Below, piece after piece: positions 52,876 to 62,580 of a DNA stretch of 64,000 nucleotides. The DNA comes from HXMU1420-13 sp963691715 (GTDB lineage: Bacteria > Bacteroidota > Rhodothermia > Balneolales > Balneolaceae), in NCBI GenBank assembly GCA_963691715.1, contig OY829281.1, positions 1,984,001 to 2,048,000 on the forward strand. The letters run 5' to 3'. A program made the position numbers and the translations under genes. How positions within the stretch are numbered: position 1 is the stretch's first letter; each line of letters starts with the position of its first letter. The notes beneath the pieces are model-generated. The model saw nothing but the letters and a program-made list of their open reading frames with translations, ran no database searches and was not told where the DNA came from.

Positions 52876-55446
52876 ATGAGAATTTCGGGTTCCCTCATTC
52901 TATTACTAGCGCTGTTCTTTAGCGATGATGCTAACGCTCAAGTATCCGACTTGAGGGGTATGGAATTTCGTACTGCACCTCAAGTATCCAACGAACTTGA
53001 TATTACTACGGCTTTACTGGGTAGCCCGTCGTATCCGTTGTATGTTAACGACCTGCCGACAACGAAGCGCAAAAACAAAGCATTTAGGGATTATACTTTA
53101 GCTAGAATAGACACCTTTTTTGTTCGCAATATTTTGAATCAAAGCACTTGGTTTACCATGGAAGCTACTTTGGTGGATACCATACAAAATTATGCGATTT
53201 GGATTGAATCGAACATTCTCGAAGAGCTTCAGTACGATGATATATATACTCATTTCAGAACGGGACTTCGAACATATCTCATTGAAAAATCAGATGAATA
53301 TTCAGTAAATCCTTCCCTTGGGTTAATTGAACTTCTAAACACCTATGTAGGTGATTTTCCAAATTCTGATAATGACGACATGGTAGATATTTTATTTCTT
53401 GATATCATCGACCAATTTGAAACTACAGGTCAATTTGTTGCTGGATTTTTTGATCCCGTAAACTTAAGCCTTTATGAGTTTTCAAATAAAAGAGATATGG
53501 TGTACATGGATATATATCCTACACTCATTCAGAATGATTCCCTACACCTAAGGCGCTCTTTATCAACATTAGTGCATGAATTACAGCATCTAATACACGC
53601 AGGGTATGAAGGTGACGAAATAGAAGATGTTTTTATAAACGAGGGCTTTTCAGAGGCTGTAGAAATACTATGTGGTTTTCCACCACGAGATCCATCGTGG
53701 TACTTAGCCAACTCCTTTAAATCTTTATTGAGTTGGGAGTATTCAAACCCTATTGTAGACTATGCGAGGGCTTCACTATGGACTCATTACCTAGTAGAGC
53801 AATACGGAACCTCTTTATTAAAACATATGATTCAGAATAAAAAAACTGGAATTGAAGGATACCATGATAGTATTATACATTTTGGTGGACTAGGTTTTGA
53901 AGACAGCTTTAAACATTGGGGGATTGCCAATACTGTAAATAATAGAGAGCGATCAGAAAAATATGGGTATCTACATCCACTACTTACAAATTTTACAATG
54001 CCTCATTCAGGCGAAACAGATCACATTCCAACCGTTATCTCTGGCACTGTACCTCCCTTATCACACGCTCTAATTTCAATTCCATACGTTAGAAATGTTC
54101 AGTTACAAAAAAGCAATGTTCATGATGAGCACATAAATCTGACAGGAATACTTTCATATCCTCGTGATGAAACTAACGTAGTACACCCATTTTTTGAGGA
54201 CAACAAGACCGCCTTTACTAATATAGATGATTTTGGGAGTGTTCGTATTTTACTCAGTAACAACTCTCCAGATGTGGATACAACATGGAATCGTATAAAT
54301 ATTCTTGTTGAAGGGGAACAATCGGCTATCGAAAAAACAATTGGATATGGAGATGGCGTTAATGACACCTTTTACTCCAATGCCACTTTCTTAAAACTTT
54401 CAAATAAAGATCAAAAACTTGGAATTATACTACCCAAACAAAATTCCGATTATTGGCTTAAAAGCCTCAACATTAGTGCGGTCTTTGAGTCCGAGCTTAT
54501 GGGAAATAGCCAACTATCAAGCACAGAAAGAGATTTTAAGATATCTATTTATACTGTTAACAATGCACGCATCCATTCCCCAATACTAGACGGAATTATA
54601 GTACAGTCACAAAGAGAACCAGGCCAATTAGTTAAAGAGACATTTACCTTAGAACCATACTTCGAATTATTATCTAACATTAGGGATACTATAGCTATAG
54701 TAATCGAAAATGATTTAGACGATGATAACTTTATCTCCATTGGTTTGGATTACTCGCAAACTCCTTACGGTATCGTATATAATAATGAATGGCTAAGCTT
54801 GGGGGATATCTCTATTGGTGGACATTCATTAAATGGATTTACACCAAACATCAACATAACAATTATTGAAAAAGGGCACCAAACTTCGACACAGAATTTG
54901 ATTCAATCGGTGGACTATAATTTCGAAAAAGTACTTGTTGATGTAGCAGTTCCAATTGGTTTTGAGCACCCTGAAATGAGTTTAATTAGCCAATTACCGG
55001 ATGGGTCGTTTCACAAGTATGAACCCGTTGATACAAGCAATTATTTATTCACCTATGAAATTCCTGTGCAAGTAGATGGCACTTACACCATTAAAAGTGT
55101 GCTTTCTTCGAGTAACCCGTCTGTTACTATTACGGATGAAATAGAATGGAACATTGATTTACCAAATGGAATTACCATCAATCAAAATTATCCAAATCCT
55201 TTTAATCCTACAACGTCTATACCCTTTACTTTACTAGAACAAGCCGATGTTGGTTGGAACATTTATGACATTCTAGGCAGAAATATACGCACCATTGAAC
55301 CAAGGAATACCCAAAGTGGTGAGCATATTTTTGAACTTGATTTATCAAAATATGCTAGTGGCGTTTACTTTGTAAGAGCCATTATTGAAAGAGAACGAAC
55401 GGGTATTAACTACACAAAACCCATTAAAGTGCTTATGATAAAATAG
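52876..55446 (+). CDS. secreted zinc metallopeptidase with T9SS sorting domain
   Basis: 856 aa. Signal peptide (about 1-21, ending DDANAQ). The catalytic domain has H234-E-L-Q-H238 and a downstream NEGFSEA with Glu256, the HEXXH + Glu arrangement of gluzincin-like enzymes such as the M30 hyicolysin group. A long beta-rich region follows (about 400-760). The C-terminal type A sorting domain begins NYPNPFNPTTSIPF near residue 773 and runs through YDILGRNIRTIEP to VYFVRAI. Such proteins are exported by the type IX system and anchored to or released from the cell surface. Substrate unknown. Confidence 0.85.
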   Translation: MRISGSLILLLALFFSDDANAQVSDLRGMEFRTAPQVSNELDITTALLGSPSYPLYVNDLPTTKRKNKAFRDYTLARIDTFFVRNILNQSTWFTMEATLVDTIQNYAIWIESNILEELQYDDIYTHFRTGLRTYLIEKSDEYSVNPSLGLIELLNTYVGDFPNSDNDDMVDILFLDIIDQFETTGQFVAGFFDPVNLSLYEFSNKRDMVYMDIYPTLIQNDSLHLRRSLSTLVHELQHLIHAGYEGDEIEDVFINEGFSEAVEILCGFPPRDPSWYLANSFKSLLSWEYSNPIVDYARASLWTHYLVEQYGTSLLKHMIQNKKTGIEGYHDSIIHFGGLGFEDSFKHWGIANTVNNRERSEKYGYLHPLLTNFTMPHSGETDHIPTVISGTVPPLSHALISIPYVRNVQLQKSNVHDEHINLTGILSYPRDETNVVHPFFEDNKTAFTNIDDFGSVRILLSNNSPDVDTTWNRINILVEGEQSAIEKTIGYGDGVNDTFYSNATFLKLSNKDQKLGIILPKQNSDYWLKSLNISAVFESELMGNSQLSSTERDFKISIYTVNNARIHSPILDGIIVQSQREPGQLVKETFTLEPYFELLSNIRDTIAIVIENDLDDDNFISIGLDYSQTPYGIVYNNEWLSLGDISIGGHSLNGFTPNINITIIEKGHQTSTQNLIQSVDYNFEKVLVDVAVPIGFEHPEMSLISQLPDGSFHKYEPVDTSNYLFTYEIPVQVDGTYTIKSVLSSSNPSVTITDEIEWNIDLPNGITINQNYPNPFNPTTSIPFTLLEQADVGWNIYDILGRNIRTIEPRNTQSGEHIFELDLSKYASGVYFVRAIIERERTGINYTKPIKVLMIK

Positions 55447-55558
55447 AGCTTAGGTGTATACCTAAAAATGGTGAAGGATAGGATGCACCCTACCCTCCAC
55501 CTTAAACCAAAACCCTTGATCAATAACTGACCAAGGATAATCGATAAATAAAAATACC

Positions 55559-56485
55559 ATGAATAAACATAAAAAAACAAAGGATACTGCCCATTTAAGA
55601 GGTGTTGCAGTTATTCTTACCATGTTGCTATTCCTAACTGGATGTACCACTTCTGATAATCCATTTAGTAGCGAAAGCATAGAATCTAGTATTTCGATTG
55701 ATGATCTAAATATCAATGTGAAGTATGCGGAGTCGTACGATCAAACTACAATAACTTTTTCCAGACATTGGCCTGATGGCATTACAGCTGGGTTTGGGAA
55801 AATGATAACTCCAAATAATGGTGAAATAATGACTGACTATGAGCGAATTAGTGAAATCATAGCGTATGATAATGATGGATATCTAAGTATTGTAAGAGAA
55901 TTTTTGGAGGGTGATGAAAAAATGAATATGCCAGAAAGTGCCTACAATAAGCTCGAGGACGCGATGCCATCAAGAGATAGAATATTAGGAATAATGCATA
56001 AAGAAGAAATGAGTGGTGGCTCATTTAAACATTTCGATAAAAATGGGGCTTTACTCCATGAATATTCATACGACCAAGAATTATATAAAATTACATTAGA
56101 TGAGCTTGCTGCTTTTCGAACATGGCAAGAAGACAATAATGATGCAGTAAATTCCAACATCGAAAAACTACAAAATAAAGGGATAAATTTCGAAATAGTA
56201 GATGATATTTATGCAAAATATTCAATTCCAGTCATTGATCATGGCTTTGATAATTTAAGATTTGAATACATAGAAAATTTACGAACTGGACTTCAAGTAG
56301 GCTTAATAGCCTATAAAGAAGATGGTGAAATTCAATCAATTCAAACGAGCCAATATGCAAAGTCAAATGGCTTTCCTGTGCTTTCAAAATTGGTTACTTA
56401 TCAATATGGAAATATAAATGGTAAATGGGATATTGCCTATAAAACAATAATGACTCGGGAAAACATCGAAGTATTAATTAATTAA
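55559..56485 (+). CDS. lipoprotein of unknown function
   Basis: 308 aa. Charged N-terminus, hydrophobic segment and lipobox LFLTGCTTS with Cys at about residue 29, so probably anchored to a membrane. The rest is acidic with beta-strand patterns (HEYSYDQELYKITLDELAAFRTW, FEYIENLRTGLQVGLIAYKEDGEI). Not recognised. It lies 17 nt ahead of the lipase gene and may be its operon partner or chaperone; that is inference from position only. Confidence 0.65.
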   Translation: MNKHKKTKDTAHLRGVAVILTMLLFLTGCTTSDNPFSSESIESSISIDDLNINVKYAESYDQTTITFSRHWPDGITAGFGKMITPNNGEIMTDYERISEIIAYDNDGYLSIVREFLEGDEKMNMPESAYNKLEDAMPSRDRILGIMHKEEMSGGSFKHFDKNGALLHEYSYDQELYKITLDELAAFRTWQEDNNDAVNSNIEKLQNKGINFEIVDDIYAKYSIPVIDHGFDNLRFEYIENLRTGLQVGLIAYKEDGEIQSIQTSQYAKSNGFPVLSKLVTYQYGNINGKWDIAYKTIMTRENIEVLIN

Positions 56486-56502
56486 AAAAATTGGTAACTA
56501 AT

Positions 56503-58047
56503 ATGAAATATTTAAAGGTATATACACTACTTATTCTGTCATTAATAATATCAACAAACTTAATGGCTCAAAAGAAAATCGGTGTTTTTATTCATGGTTT
56601 TAACGGATCGGGTGATAAATGGACTATTGCGAGTAAAGCGCCAGAAGAGTTAAAACTGAGTGGAATCATTGACGACTATGTTGTTTTTAATTATAGATCA
56701 GAAGAACTGATAGATGATTTTTCTAGAGAACAGATGTTTACAAGGTTTGTTGGGCAAATGCTTCAAAAAGGGACCTTAACAGACGAATGGATATTACTCG
56801 GGCATAGTCTAGGTGGATTGGTATCGCGAGTACTTTATCCAGAATTTAGAAATTTTGGTTTTAATGTCACATCAATTATTTCTATCGGTGGGCCTTCACA
56901 AGGTGCCGCCGCTACGGACGTTGATACAACATTAATTCGATCCGAATTGAATCGTTTAAGAGATGATTTTAAGCTGGCAACAGACCATGAATGGCCACTT
57001 CTTTCATTTTTTCTTGATGTTGGTAATGTTTTGAACTTTTTTTTCTTACAATTACCAACTTTAGGAGATTCTGAACCTAGTGTTCGTACTGCATTAAATA
57101 AACTACCTAATATGATAGAGATTGCAAGAGATTCTGCACTCGGATATGCAAATTATGTTCTAGAATCAAATGCTTCTGATTTAATCGGGATTAATGGCTC
57201 AATTATTACTGATATTAATTTATACCCAGAAACTTATATACCAGAACATCCTGAAAATTTTCTTTCAATAATTGGAGCTGAAAAAGATCCTACACCTATT
57301 AGAATGGCAAATCATATTTTTACAAGTGATGAAAATAATGATGAAATTGAAAATCTTTCTGAGCTCAATACTTTAGATTATGATTATTTAAAAAGAAATA
57401 AAGATCATTGGGGTAATGTTGCCGCTCGGTGGAATTTATGTGCTTGGTTTAGTAGTAATTGTAGGAGTAGCAGAGACGCAGCAAATATTAAGAAGAGTTA
57501 TTGGAATACAGCACGAAATAATTTACATAGCCTTGGAACAGTTTGGAGTACTATAATTAACTCATACCGTTTTGAAGAAGTTAGTTATCAGGTATTCATA
57601 CCTCCTTGTGAAGACGATAATGGCATGCCTGGTCCAATACTTGATATAATTCCAAATGAGCCAGATCCCTATGGATGTTCACAATATCCGAATGGCCATT
57701 ATGAAACATTTAATTCTACTGTTAAAATCGCTGATAAAAACGATGGAGTGGTTAATATTCATAGCGTGCTTTGGAGTGACGATGATTCATTTAATAACAT
57801 AGAAAATGATCCCAATAATCAATATTTCCCGGATGTAGTTATAGATAATAACGGCAACGATGTTGGAGGTTGGAATCACTTTGAATTGCGTCATTATTGG
57901 CGCCCGTATAGCCTTCCTGGTAATGGCCCCGACGGATATGCTTTCAAAAAAGGTGGAAGAAACCCTAATGAAACCACATTTGGGGATAAAAATCCAAGCA
58001 TGGAATTTGTGGAAAATTGGATTAGAGACTTAAAGTCAAATAATTAA
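56503..58047 (+). CDS. secreted alpha/beta-hydrolase (triacylglycerol lipase/phospholipase-like)
   Basis: 514 aa with a Sec signal peptide (about 1-22, ending NLMAQ). Oxyanion HGF at residues 31-33; nucleophile elbow GHSLGG with Ser102. The presumed acid and base lie in a C-terminal module: NDGVV with Asp414 and WNHFELR with His459. They stand in the same relative order as the NDGLV and NHLDEV motifs of Pseudomonas family I lipases. A long insert covers about 170-390. A TTG twelve bases upstream is open, but the ATG at 56503 gives the clean signal peptide. The C-terminal module is repeated as three separate ORFs downstream. Confidence 0.85.
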   Translation: MKYLKVYTLLILSLIISTNLMAQKKIGVFIHGFNGSGDKWTIASKAPEELKLSGIIDDYVVFNYRSEELIDDFSREQMFTRFVGQMLQKGTLTDEWILLGHSLGGLVSRVLYPEFRNFGFNVTSIISIGGPSQGAAATDVDTTLIRSELNRLRDDFKLATDHEWPLLSFFLDVGNVLNFFFLQLPTLGDSEPSVRTALNKLPNMIEIARDSALGYANYVLESNASDLIGINGSIITDINLYPETYIPEHPENFLSIIGAEKDPTPIRMANHIFTSDENNDEIENLSELNTLDYDYLKRNKDHWGNVAARWNLCAWFSSNCRSSRDAANIKKSYWNTARNNLHSLGTVWSTIINSYRFEEVSYQVFIPPCEDDNGMPGPILDIIPNEPDPYGCSQYPNGHYETFNSTVKIADKNDGVVNIHSVLWSDDDSFNNIENDPNNQYFPDVVIDNNGNDVGGWNHFELRHYWRPYSLPGNGPDGYAFKKGGRNPNETTFGDKNPSMEFVENWIRDLKSNN

Positions 58048-58104
58048 AATTTTATCCACATCCCTATAAGTCAAGGGGTGTGGATATTAATCTTTTTTAT
58101 AACC

Positions 58105-59214
58105 ATGAAAAATCTACTATTATTTGTTTATCTAATCTCTCTTGGTTGCAATTTGTTTGGTGAAGAACCACCTATCGAAGAAAAACAAGATAGACTGAAC
58201 GAGCTTTGGAGATACAGTTTAAATACTGCCGGTGATGCCCCTCCAACCTTTGCTGGGGATACACTTTTTTTTGCCGCTTATCCTAATCTATATGCAGCCT
58301 CAAGTACTGATAGTCTAATTTTTTGGGAGTCATTTATTGACGATATAAATGAATACGAAGATCAGGTCTTTTTAATTGACCCTACTCAGATTGTCATCAA
58401 TCAGGTTAATAATATTAAAGCATATTCCCGATCAAATGGACATCTTCTCTGGGAAAGTAATTATGACTCATTGTTTAAAATAATTTCTCTAGGTCGACAT
58501 TCTATACATAAAAATGGATATTATTTCGTAGGGCGTCCTAACAAACTAGCTGGAATATTTAAATCTGGTGATTTGGAATTCGTCGAACATTTTGATTCGG
58601 TATTTGGGTTAGCAGGTATTACATTTTTAAATGATGTAAACTACATAAATGCCGTGGATGGCGTAAATGGTGGTTTTACTAGAGGGTTATTACTAGCACA
58701 AGACTATGAAACCAGAGAAGAACTATGGCGCTATGAAACCGATCACTGCGGATTTTACGAGAAACCTATTATCGAGCAGGGAATAATGTATGCCGCAAGT
58801 AGAGGTAATTCTCCCGAATGTGAATTAGTAGCTATAAAGATAGACGATGGGAGTATTATTTGGCAAACGGTTGAAAAGACAATTGCCTATCAATTACTGC
58901 TCACTCCAAGTAGTTTTATAATAACTACTGGAGGATCGCTACGTAGCTATTCGAAATCAGATGGAAATTTGATGTGGGTATATAAATGGGAGGGAACTGT
59001 TGCCTTAATCGAACCAGTATATTCAAATGGCTATATATATATGTCAGATCATGGAAGTATTTATATCCTTGATGTTAACACTGGGGAATTAGCACATCGA
59101 GAACCTAGTCCAAGTGGCTTTATTTGGCATTTCGCAGTAAACGAACACCGGCTATTTATTCAAACAGATAGGCAGTTAGTCGCCTATGAACCTTGGCACT
59201 TACGGGAGGAGTAG
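58105..59214 (+). CDS. PQQ-like beta-propeller lipoprotein, copy 1
   Basis: 369 aa from the ATG at 58105 (a GTG nine codons upstream is less likely). Lipobox LISLGC with Cys15. Body of repeated blades of PQQ/BamB type, e.g. IKAYSRSNGHLLWESNYD, YETREELWRYETDHCGFYE, LVAIKIDDGSIIWQ, ILDVNTGELAHREPSPSG. It begins 57 nt after the lipase and ends EPWHLREE like copies 2-4, but it is the most divergent of the four. Likely a periplasm-facing or surface-exposed binding protein. A role in protecting the host from the lipase is a hypothesis. Confidence 0.85.
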   Translation: MKNLLLFVYLISLGCNLFGEEPPIEEKQDRLNELWRYSLNTAGDAPPTFAGDTLFFAAYPNLYAASSTDSLIFWESFIDDINEYEDQVFLIDPTQIVINQVNNIKAYSRSNGHLLWESNYDSLFKIISLGRHSIHKNGYYFVGRPNKLAGIFKSGDLEFVEHFDSVFGLAGITFLNDVNYINAVDGVNGGFTRGLLLAQDYETREELWRYETDHCGFYEKPIIEQGIMYAASRGNSPECELVAIKIDDGSIIWQTVEKTIAYQLLLTPSSFIITTGGSLRSYSKSDGNLMWVYKWEGTVALIEPVYSNGYIYMSDHGSIYILDVNTGELAHREPSPSGFIWHFAVNEHRLFIQTDRQLVAYEPWHLREE

Positions 59215-59246
59215 CTTTGTACTATCCAACACCTAATAATCAATAA

Positions 59247-59528
59247 ATGATGCAGAGTCATTCAGGTCATATTTTCAAAAACGACGGAGTGGTAAGCAAT
59301 CTTAGCGCCCGCTGGAGCGCTGATGATCAGCTTGATAATGACCCTAATAATAGCTATTTCGACGATGTGGACGAAGATGGTGGGTATAACCATTTTGAAC
59401 TACGCAATTACGAACGTGGCTACGATTTGAAACGAAACGATGGCTCCTTTGTATTCCAAAAGGGCGAACGCGCGCCACAGTATGATAAAATCTACCAGTG
59501 GCTAGATAATTTATTTAGTACACTCTAA
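59247..59528 (+). CDS. orphan lipase C-terminal module, copy 1
   Basis: 93 aa, no signal peptide. It aligns with the last about 105 residues of the secreted lipase. FKNDGVVSNLSARWSADD matches KNDGVVNIHSVLWSDDD, and GGYNHFELRNYERGYDL matches GGWNHFELRHYWRPYSL. It keeps the presumed catalytic Asp and His but has no Ser elbow. It starts with two consecutive ATG codons, 32 nt after propeller 1. Either a translated domain, a pseudogene-like remnant, or a recombination donor. Confidence 0.7.
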   Translation: MMQSHSGHIFKNDGVVSNLSARWSADDQLDNDPNNSYFDDVDEDGGYNHFELRNYERGYDLKRNDGSFVFQKGERAPQYDKIYQWLDNLFSTL

Positions 59529-59576
59529 TTTTTAAGATTAAGAGAGGAAGACATCTTCCTCTCAAATTTAACGACA

Positions 59577-60710
59577 ATGAAAACACAAGGATTTTATTTA
59601 CTACGATTCTCGATCTTACTTTTACTTAGTTGTCCTAATACATCGAAAGATGAAGGTGAAACAAAGCTCAACGTTCAGTGGAGTACCCCCATTGATCTAA
59701 TTAATTACCCAATGCCTGAACTATTAATAATCAATAATAACACATTGGTATATGCAGGGGAAGAAGATTTAGTAGCATTGACCACTGATAGTGGCACTGA
59801 AATTTGGCGCGGAGAAATTGATGGATCAAAAGCACTATATAATCGACAAATAATGTTGTATGAACCTGATAAAGAATGGATTATTTCTCAACACTATGAA
59901 GATGTAATTGTTTGGAATGCTCAAGATGGTTCTAAATTATATCAACTATCAGAAAGCACACATGGTATTTCGGCTTCCAGAATCGGATACAATTCACTCA
60001 TGAATGATGGATATTTGATAGTAGGGTACCCCACCGATCTCTATATACTAAATTGGGATGGAAGTATTAGAGATAGTATAATAATACCTATTGCATCAAC
60101 ATCCGTAGCATATGGAAATGACACTATTTATTTAGGTCAAACCAACACCGTACATGGAGGGTTGACCCAAGGCCGCATTCGAGCTTTTGATGCTAGTACT
60201 GGAGACAGCCTATGGACGTATCAAACCGATAATGGAGGATTTTACACAAGGACGTATGTGCAAGATGGTGTTGTGTATGGTGCCGCAAAAGGAAATTCAC
60301 CATTAGGTGAGATCGTTGCATTAGATTCAGAAACTGGTCAGCAGATTTGGGTTTACAATGAAAAAGACCGTGCACAGGCTCAAAACTTATCCATGTCAGA
60401 AAAAAACATCATTGCTAATACAGGGGGAGGACTAACCGCAATAGAGAAGGCCTCAGGTGATTTGTCTTGGCGGGTAGATTGGTTGGGATATGGCGACAAT
60501 AAACCAGTGTATCTAGAAGGATATGTGTATCATGCAAGATATTCTGAAATTTTGGTTATCCATGATGCAAGTGGAGAAATAGTACATCGTGAGCCCGTAC
60601 CCTCTGGCGAACGTTATTTCTGGCATTTAACCGCAGCGGCAGATAAACTCTTTGCCCAAACCGATGCAACCATCACCGCCTATGAACCTTGGCACTTACG
60701 GGAGGAGTAG
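59577..60710 (+). CDS. PQQ-like beta-propeller lipoprotein, copy 2
   Basis: 377 aa, lipobox LLLLSC with Cys19. Propeller blades include IRAFDASTGDSLWTYQTDNGG, IVALDSETGQQIWVYNE and AIEKASGDLSWRVDW. The block from about 60143 to 60234 and the last about 115 nt are nearly identical at DNA level to copies 3 and 4, whereas the N-terminal half differs. The junction into the next small ORF (EPWHLREE, stop, then a shared 32-nt spacer) is the same as after copy 1. Part of the tandem array. Confidence 0.87.
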   Translation: MKTQGFYLLRFSILLLLSCPNTSKDEGETKLNVQWSTPIDLINYPMPELLIINNNTLVYAGEEDLVALTTDSGTEIWRGEIDGSKALYNRQIMLYEPDKEWIISQHYEDVIVWNAQDGSKLYQLSESTHGISASRIGYNSLMNDGYLIVGYPTDLYILNWDGSIRDSIIIPIASTSVAYGNDTIYLGQTNTVHGGLTQGRIRAFDASTGDSLWTYQTDNGGFYTRTYVQDGVVYGAAKGNSPLGEIVALDSETGQQIWVYNEKDRAQAQNLSMSEKNIIANTGGGLTAIEKASGDLSWRVDWLGYGDNKPVYLEGYVYHARYSEILVIHDASGEIVHREPVPSGERYFWHLTAAADKLFAQTDATITAYEPWHLREE

Positions 60711-60742
60711 CTTTGTACTATCCAACACCTAATAATCAATAA

Positions 60743-61024
60743 ATGATGCAGAGTCATTCAGGCCATACTTTCAAAACCGACGGAGTGGTAAACATACATA
60801 GCGTCCTCTGGAGCGCTGATGATGGTTTAGATGATTTGAATAATGAATATTTCGACGATGTGGACGAAGATGGAGGGTATAACCATTTTGAACTACGCAA
60901 TTACGAGCGTGCGTACGATTTGAAAGCAGAAAATGGCTCTTATCTTTTCCGAAAAGGCGATCGCGCCCCGCAATATGATAAGATAGTTGATTGGTTAAAA
61001 ACATTATTTTCAAACAGTAACTAA
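60743..61024 (+). CDS. orphan lipase C-terminal module, copy 2
   Basis: 93 aa, no signal peptide. Its first half (TDGVVNIHSVLWSADDGL) is closer to the lipase itself than are copies 1 and 3. Its second half (AYDLKAENGSYLFRKGDRAP) is the same as in copy 3. It keeps the Asp of DGVV and the His of NHFEL. Ends 51 nt before propeller 3. The mixed ancestry points to recombination between units. Confidence 0.7.
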   Translation: MMQSHSGHTFKTDGVVNIHSVLWSADDGLDDLNNEYFDDVDEDGGYNHFELRNYERAYDLKAENGSYLFRKGDRAPQYDKIVDWLKTLFSNSN

Positions 61025-61075
61025 TAAATCATAGGAAGAGAAGCTGGTCTTCTCTTCCTCCCTAAATATGTGAGT

Positions 61076-62212
61076 ATGAAACTTTCAGTCTTACCCTTGT
61101 TATCTTTGATGATATTAGTGGCACTTAGTTGTTCCAATACCCCAAAAAACCCTGATAATTCAACCCTAAGAATGCTATGGCAAGCTCCCATGGATTTGGT
61201 GGATATTCCTAATTCAGAATTACTAGTTACAAACAACGAGCATTTAATCTATTCAGGCGAGAGGGAACTGCTAACCGCCATTTCAGTAGATGATGGCTCT
61301 CTTGTTTGGAAATCCGACATCTATGATGGTCGTGCTTTACGAACAGACGAATTATTATATTCAAGAGAGCAAAACAAAATTTATGGCAGGCATTTTAATA
61401 ATATAGTAGTGTGGAGTGCTTATGACGGTGCAATAGTGTACGAACTTTCTGATAGCTTAAACCAAATTAGTACCTCACGCATTAATTTTAACACATTAAT
61501 GAATAATGGTTATGCCATGGTTGGTGAAAAGACAGACGCTCATATTCTAAACTGGAATGGTGCACTTCTTTATTCCATTGGTGTACCTTGGTCTACTGCT
61601 TCAGTCGCTTATGATGGAACTAGATTGTTTATTGGGCAGAGAAACACCGTACATGGAGGGTTGACCCAAGGCCGCATTCGAGCTTTTGATGCTAGTACTG
61701 GCGACAGCCTATGGACGTATCAAACCGATAATGATGGATTTTATCGAAGGATATATGTGCAAGATGGTGTTGTGTATGGTGGTACTAAAGGGAATTCACC
61801 CAATAGCGAAGTGGTCGCTTTAGATGCCGCAACTGGCCAAATAATTTGGCAATATGTTGCAGAAAATACTTTAGAGTATAGCGAGAATTTTTTAGTTACA
61901 GATAACTATGTATTTGCCAAAGGTTCTGGGTATATTTTTGCATTAGATAAATCTACAGGGGAAAGAAAATGGGGATTTAGATGGACAAGTTCTTCTTCAG
62001 TAGAGATTGCTCACTTAGAAGGGTATGTCTATGTAACCAATATGGGCAGAATCTTTGTCCTAGAAGAACATACGGGCGAGTTGGTTCATACGGAGCCCGT
62101 ACCCTCTGGAGAACGTTATTTCTGGCATTTAACCGCAGCGGCAGATAAACTCTTTGCCCAAACCGATGCAACCATCACCGCCTATGAACCTTGGCACTTA
62201 CGACATAAGTAG
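61076..62212 (+). CDS. PQQ-like beta-propeller lipoprotein, copy 3
   Basis: 378 aa from ATG 61076 (GTG two codons earlier possible). Lipobox LVALSC with Cys19. Blades such as LTAISVDDGSLVWKSDIYD, VWSAYDGAIVYELSDS, FDASTGDSLWTYQTDN, VVALDAATGQIIWQY, ALDKSTGERKWGF and VLEEHTGELVHTEP make a six- or seven-bladed propeller. Very close to copy 4 over its length; the differing residues cluster at about 55-125 and 215-225. Presumed anchored in a membrane facing the periplasm or surface. Confidence 0.88.
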   Translation: MKLSVLPLLSLMILVALSCSNTPKNPDNSTLRMLWQAPMDLVDIPNSELLVTNNEHLIYSGERELLTAISVDDGSLVWKSDIYDGRALRTDELLYSREQNKIYGRHFNNIVVWSAYDGAIVYELSDSLNQISTSRINFNTLMNNGYAMVGEKTDAHILNWNGALLYSIGVPWSTASVAYDGTRLFIGQRNTVHGGLTQGRIRAFDASTGDSLWTYQTDNDGFYRRIYVQDGVVYGGTKGNSPNSEVVALDAATGQIIWQYVAENTLEYSENFLVTDNYVFAKGSGYIFALDKSTGERKWGFRWTSSSSVEIAHLEGYVYVTNMGRIFVLEEHTGELVHTEPVPSGERYFWHLTAAADKLFAQTDATITAYEPWHLRHK

Positions 62213-62244
62213 CTTTGTACTATCCAACACCTAATAATCAATAA

Positions 62245-62529
62245 ATGATGCAGAGTAATTTAGGTCATACTTATAAAAACGACGGAGTGGTAAGTATTCT
62301 TAGCGCCCGCTGGAGCGCTGATGATCAGCTTGATAATGACCCTAATAATAGCTATTTCGACGATGTGGACGAAGATGGTGGGTATAACCATTTTGAACTA
62401 CGCAATTACGAGCGTGCGTACGATTTGAAAGCAGAAAATGGCTCTTATCTATTCCGAAAAGGCGATCGCGCCCCGCAATATGATAAGATTTATGTTTGGT
62501 TGGATAACTTATTCAAAAACAGTAACTAA
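62245..62529 (+). CDS. orphan lipase C-terminal module, copy 3
   Basis: 94 aa, no signal peptide. The first half (KNDGVVSILSARWSADDQLDNDPNNSYF) is copy-1-like and the second half (AYDLKAENGSYLFRKGDRAP) copy-2-like, so it is a mosaic. Asp and His of the presumed triad are kept. It starts ATGATGCAG after the same 32-nt spacer as the other two. 51 nt before propeller 4. Confidence 0.7.
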   Translation: MMQSNLGHTYKNDGVVSILSARWSADDQLDNDPNNSYFDDVDEDGGYNHFELRNYERAYDLKAENGSYLFRKGDRAPQYDKIYVWLDNLFKNSN

Positions 62530-62580
62530 TAAATCACAGGAAGAGAAGCTAGCCTTCTCTTCCTCCCTAAATATGTGAGT

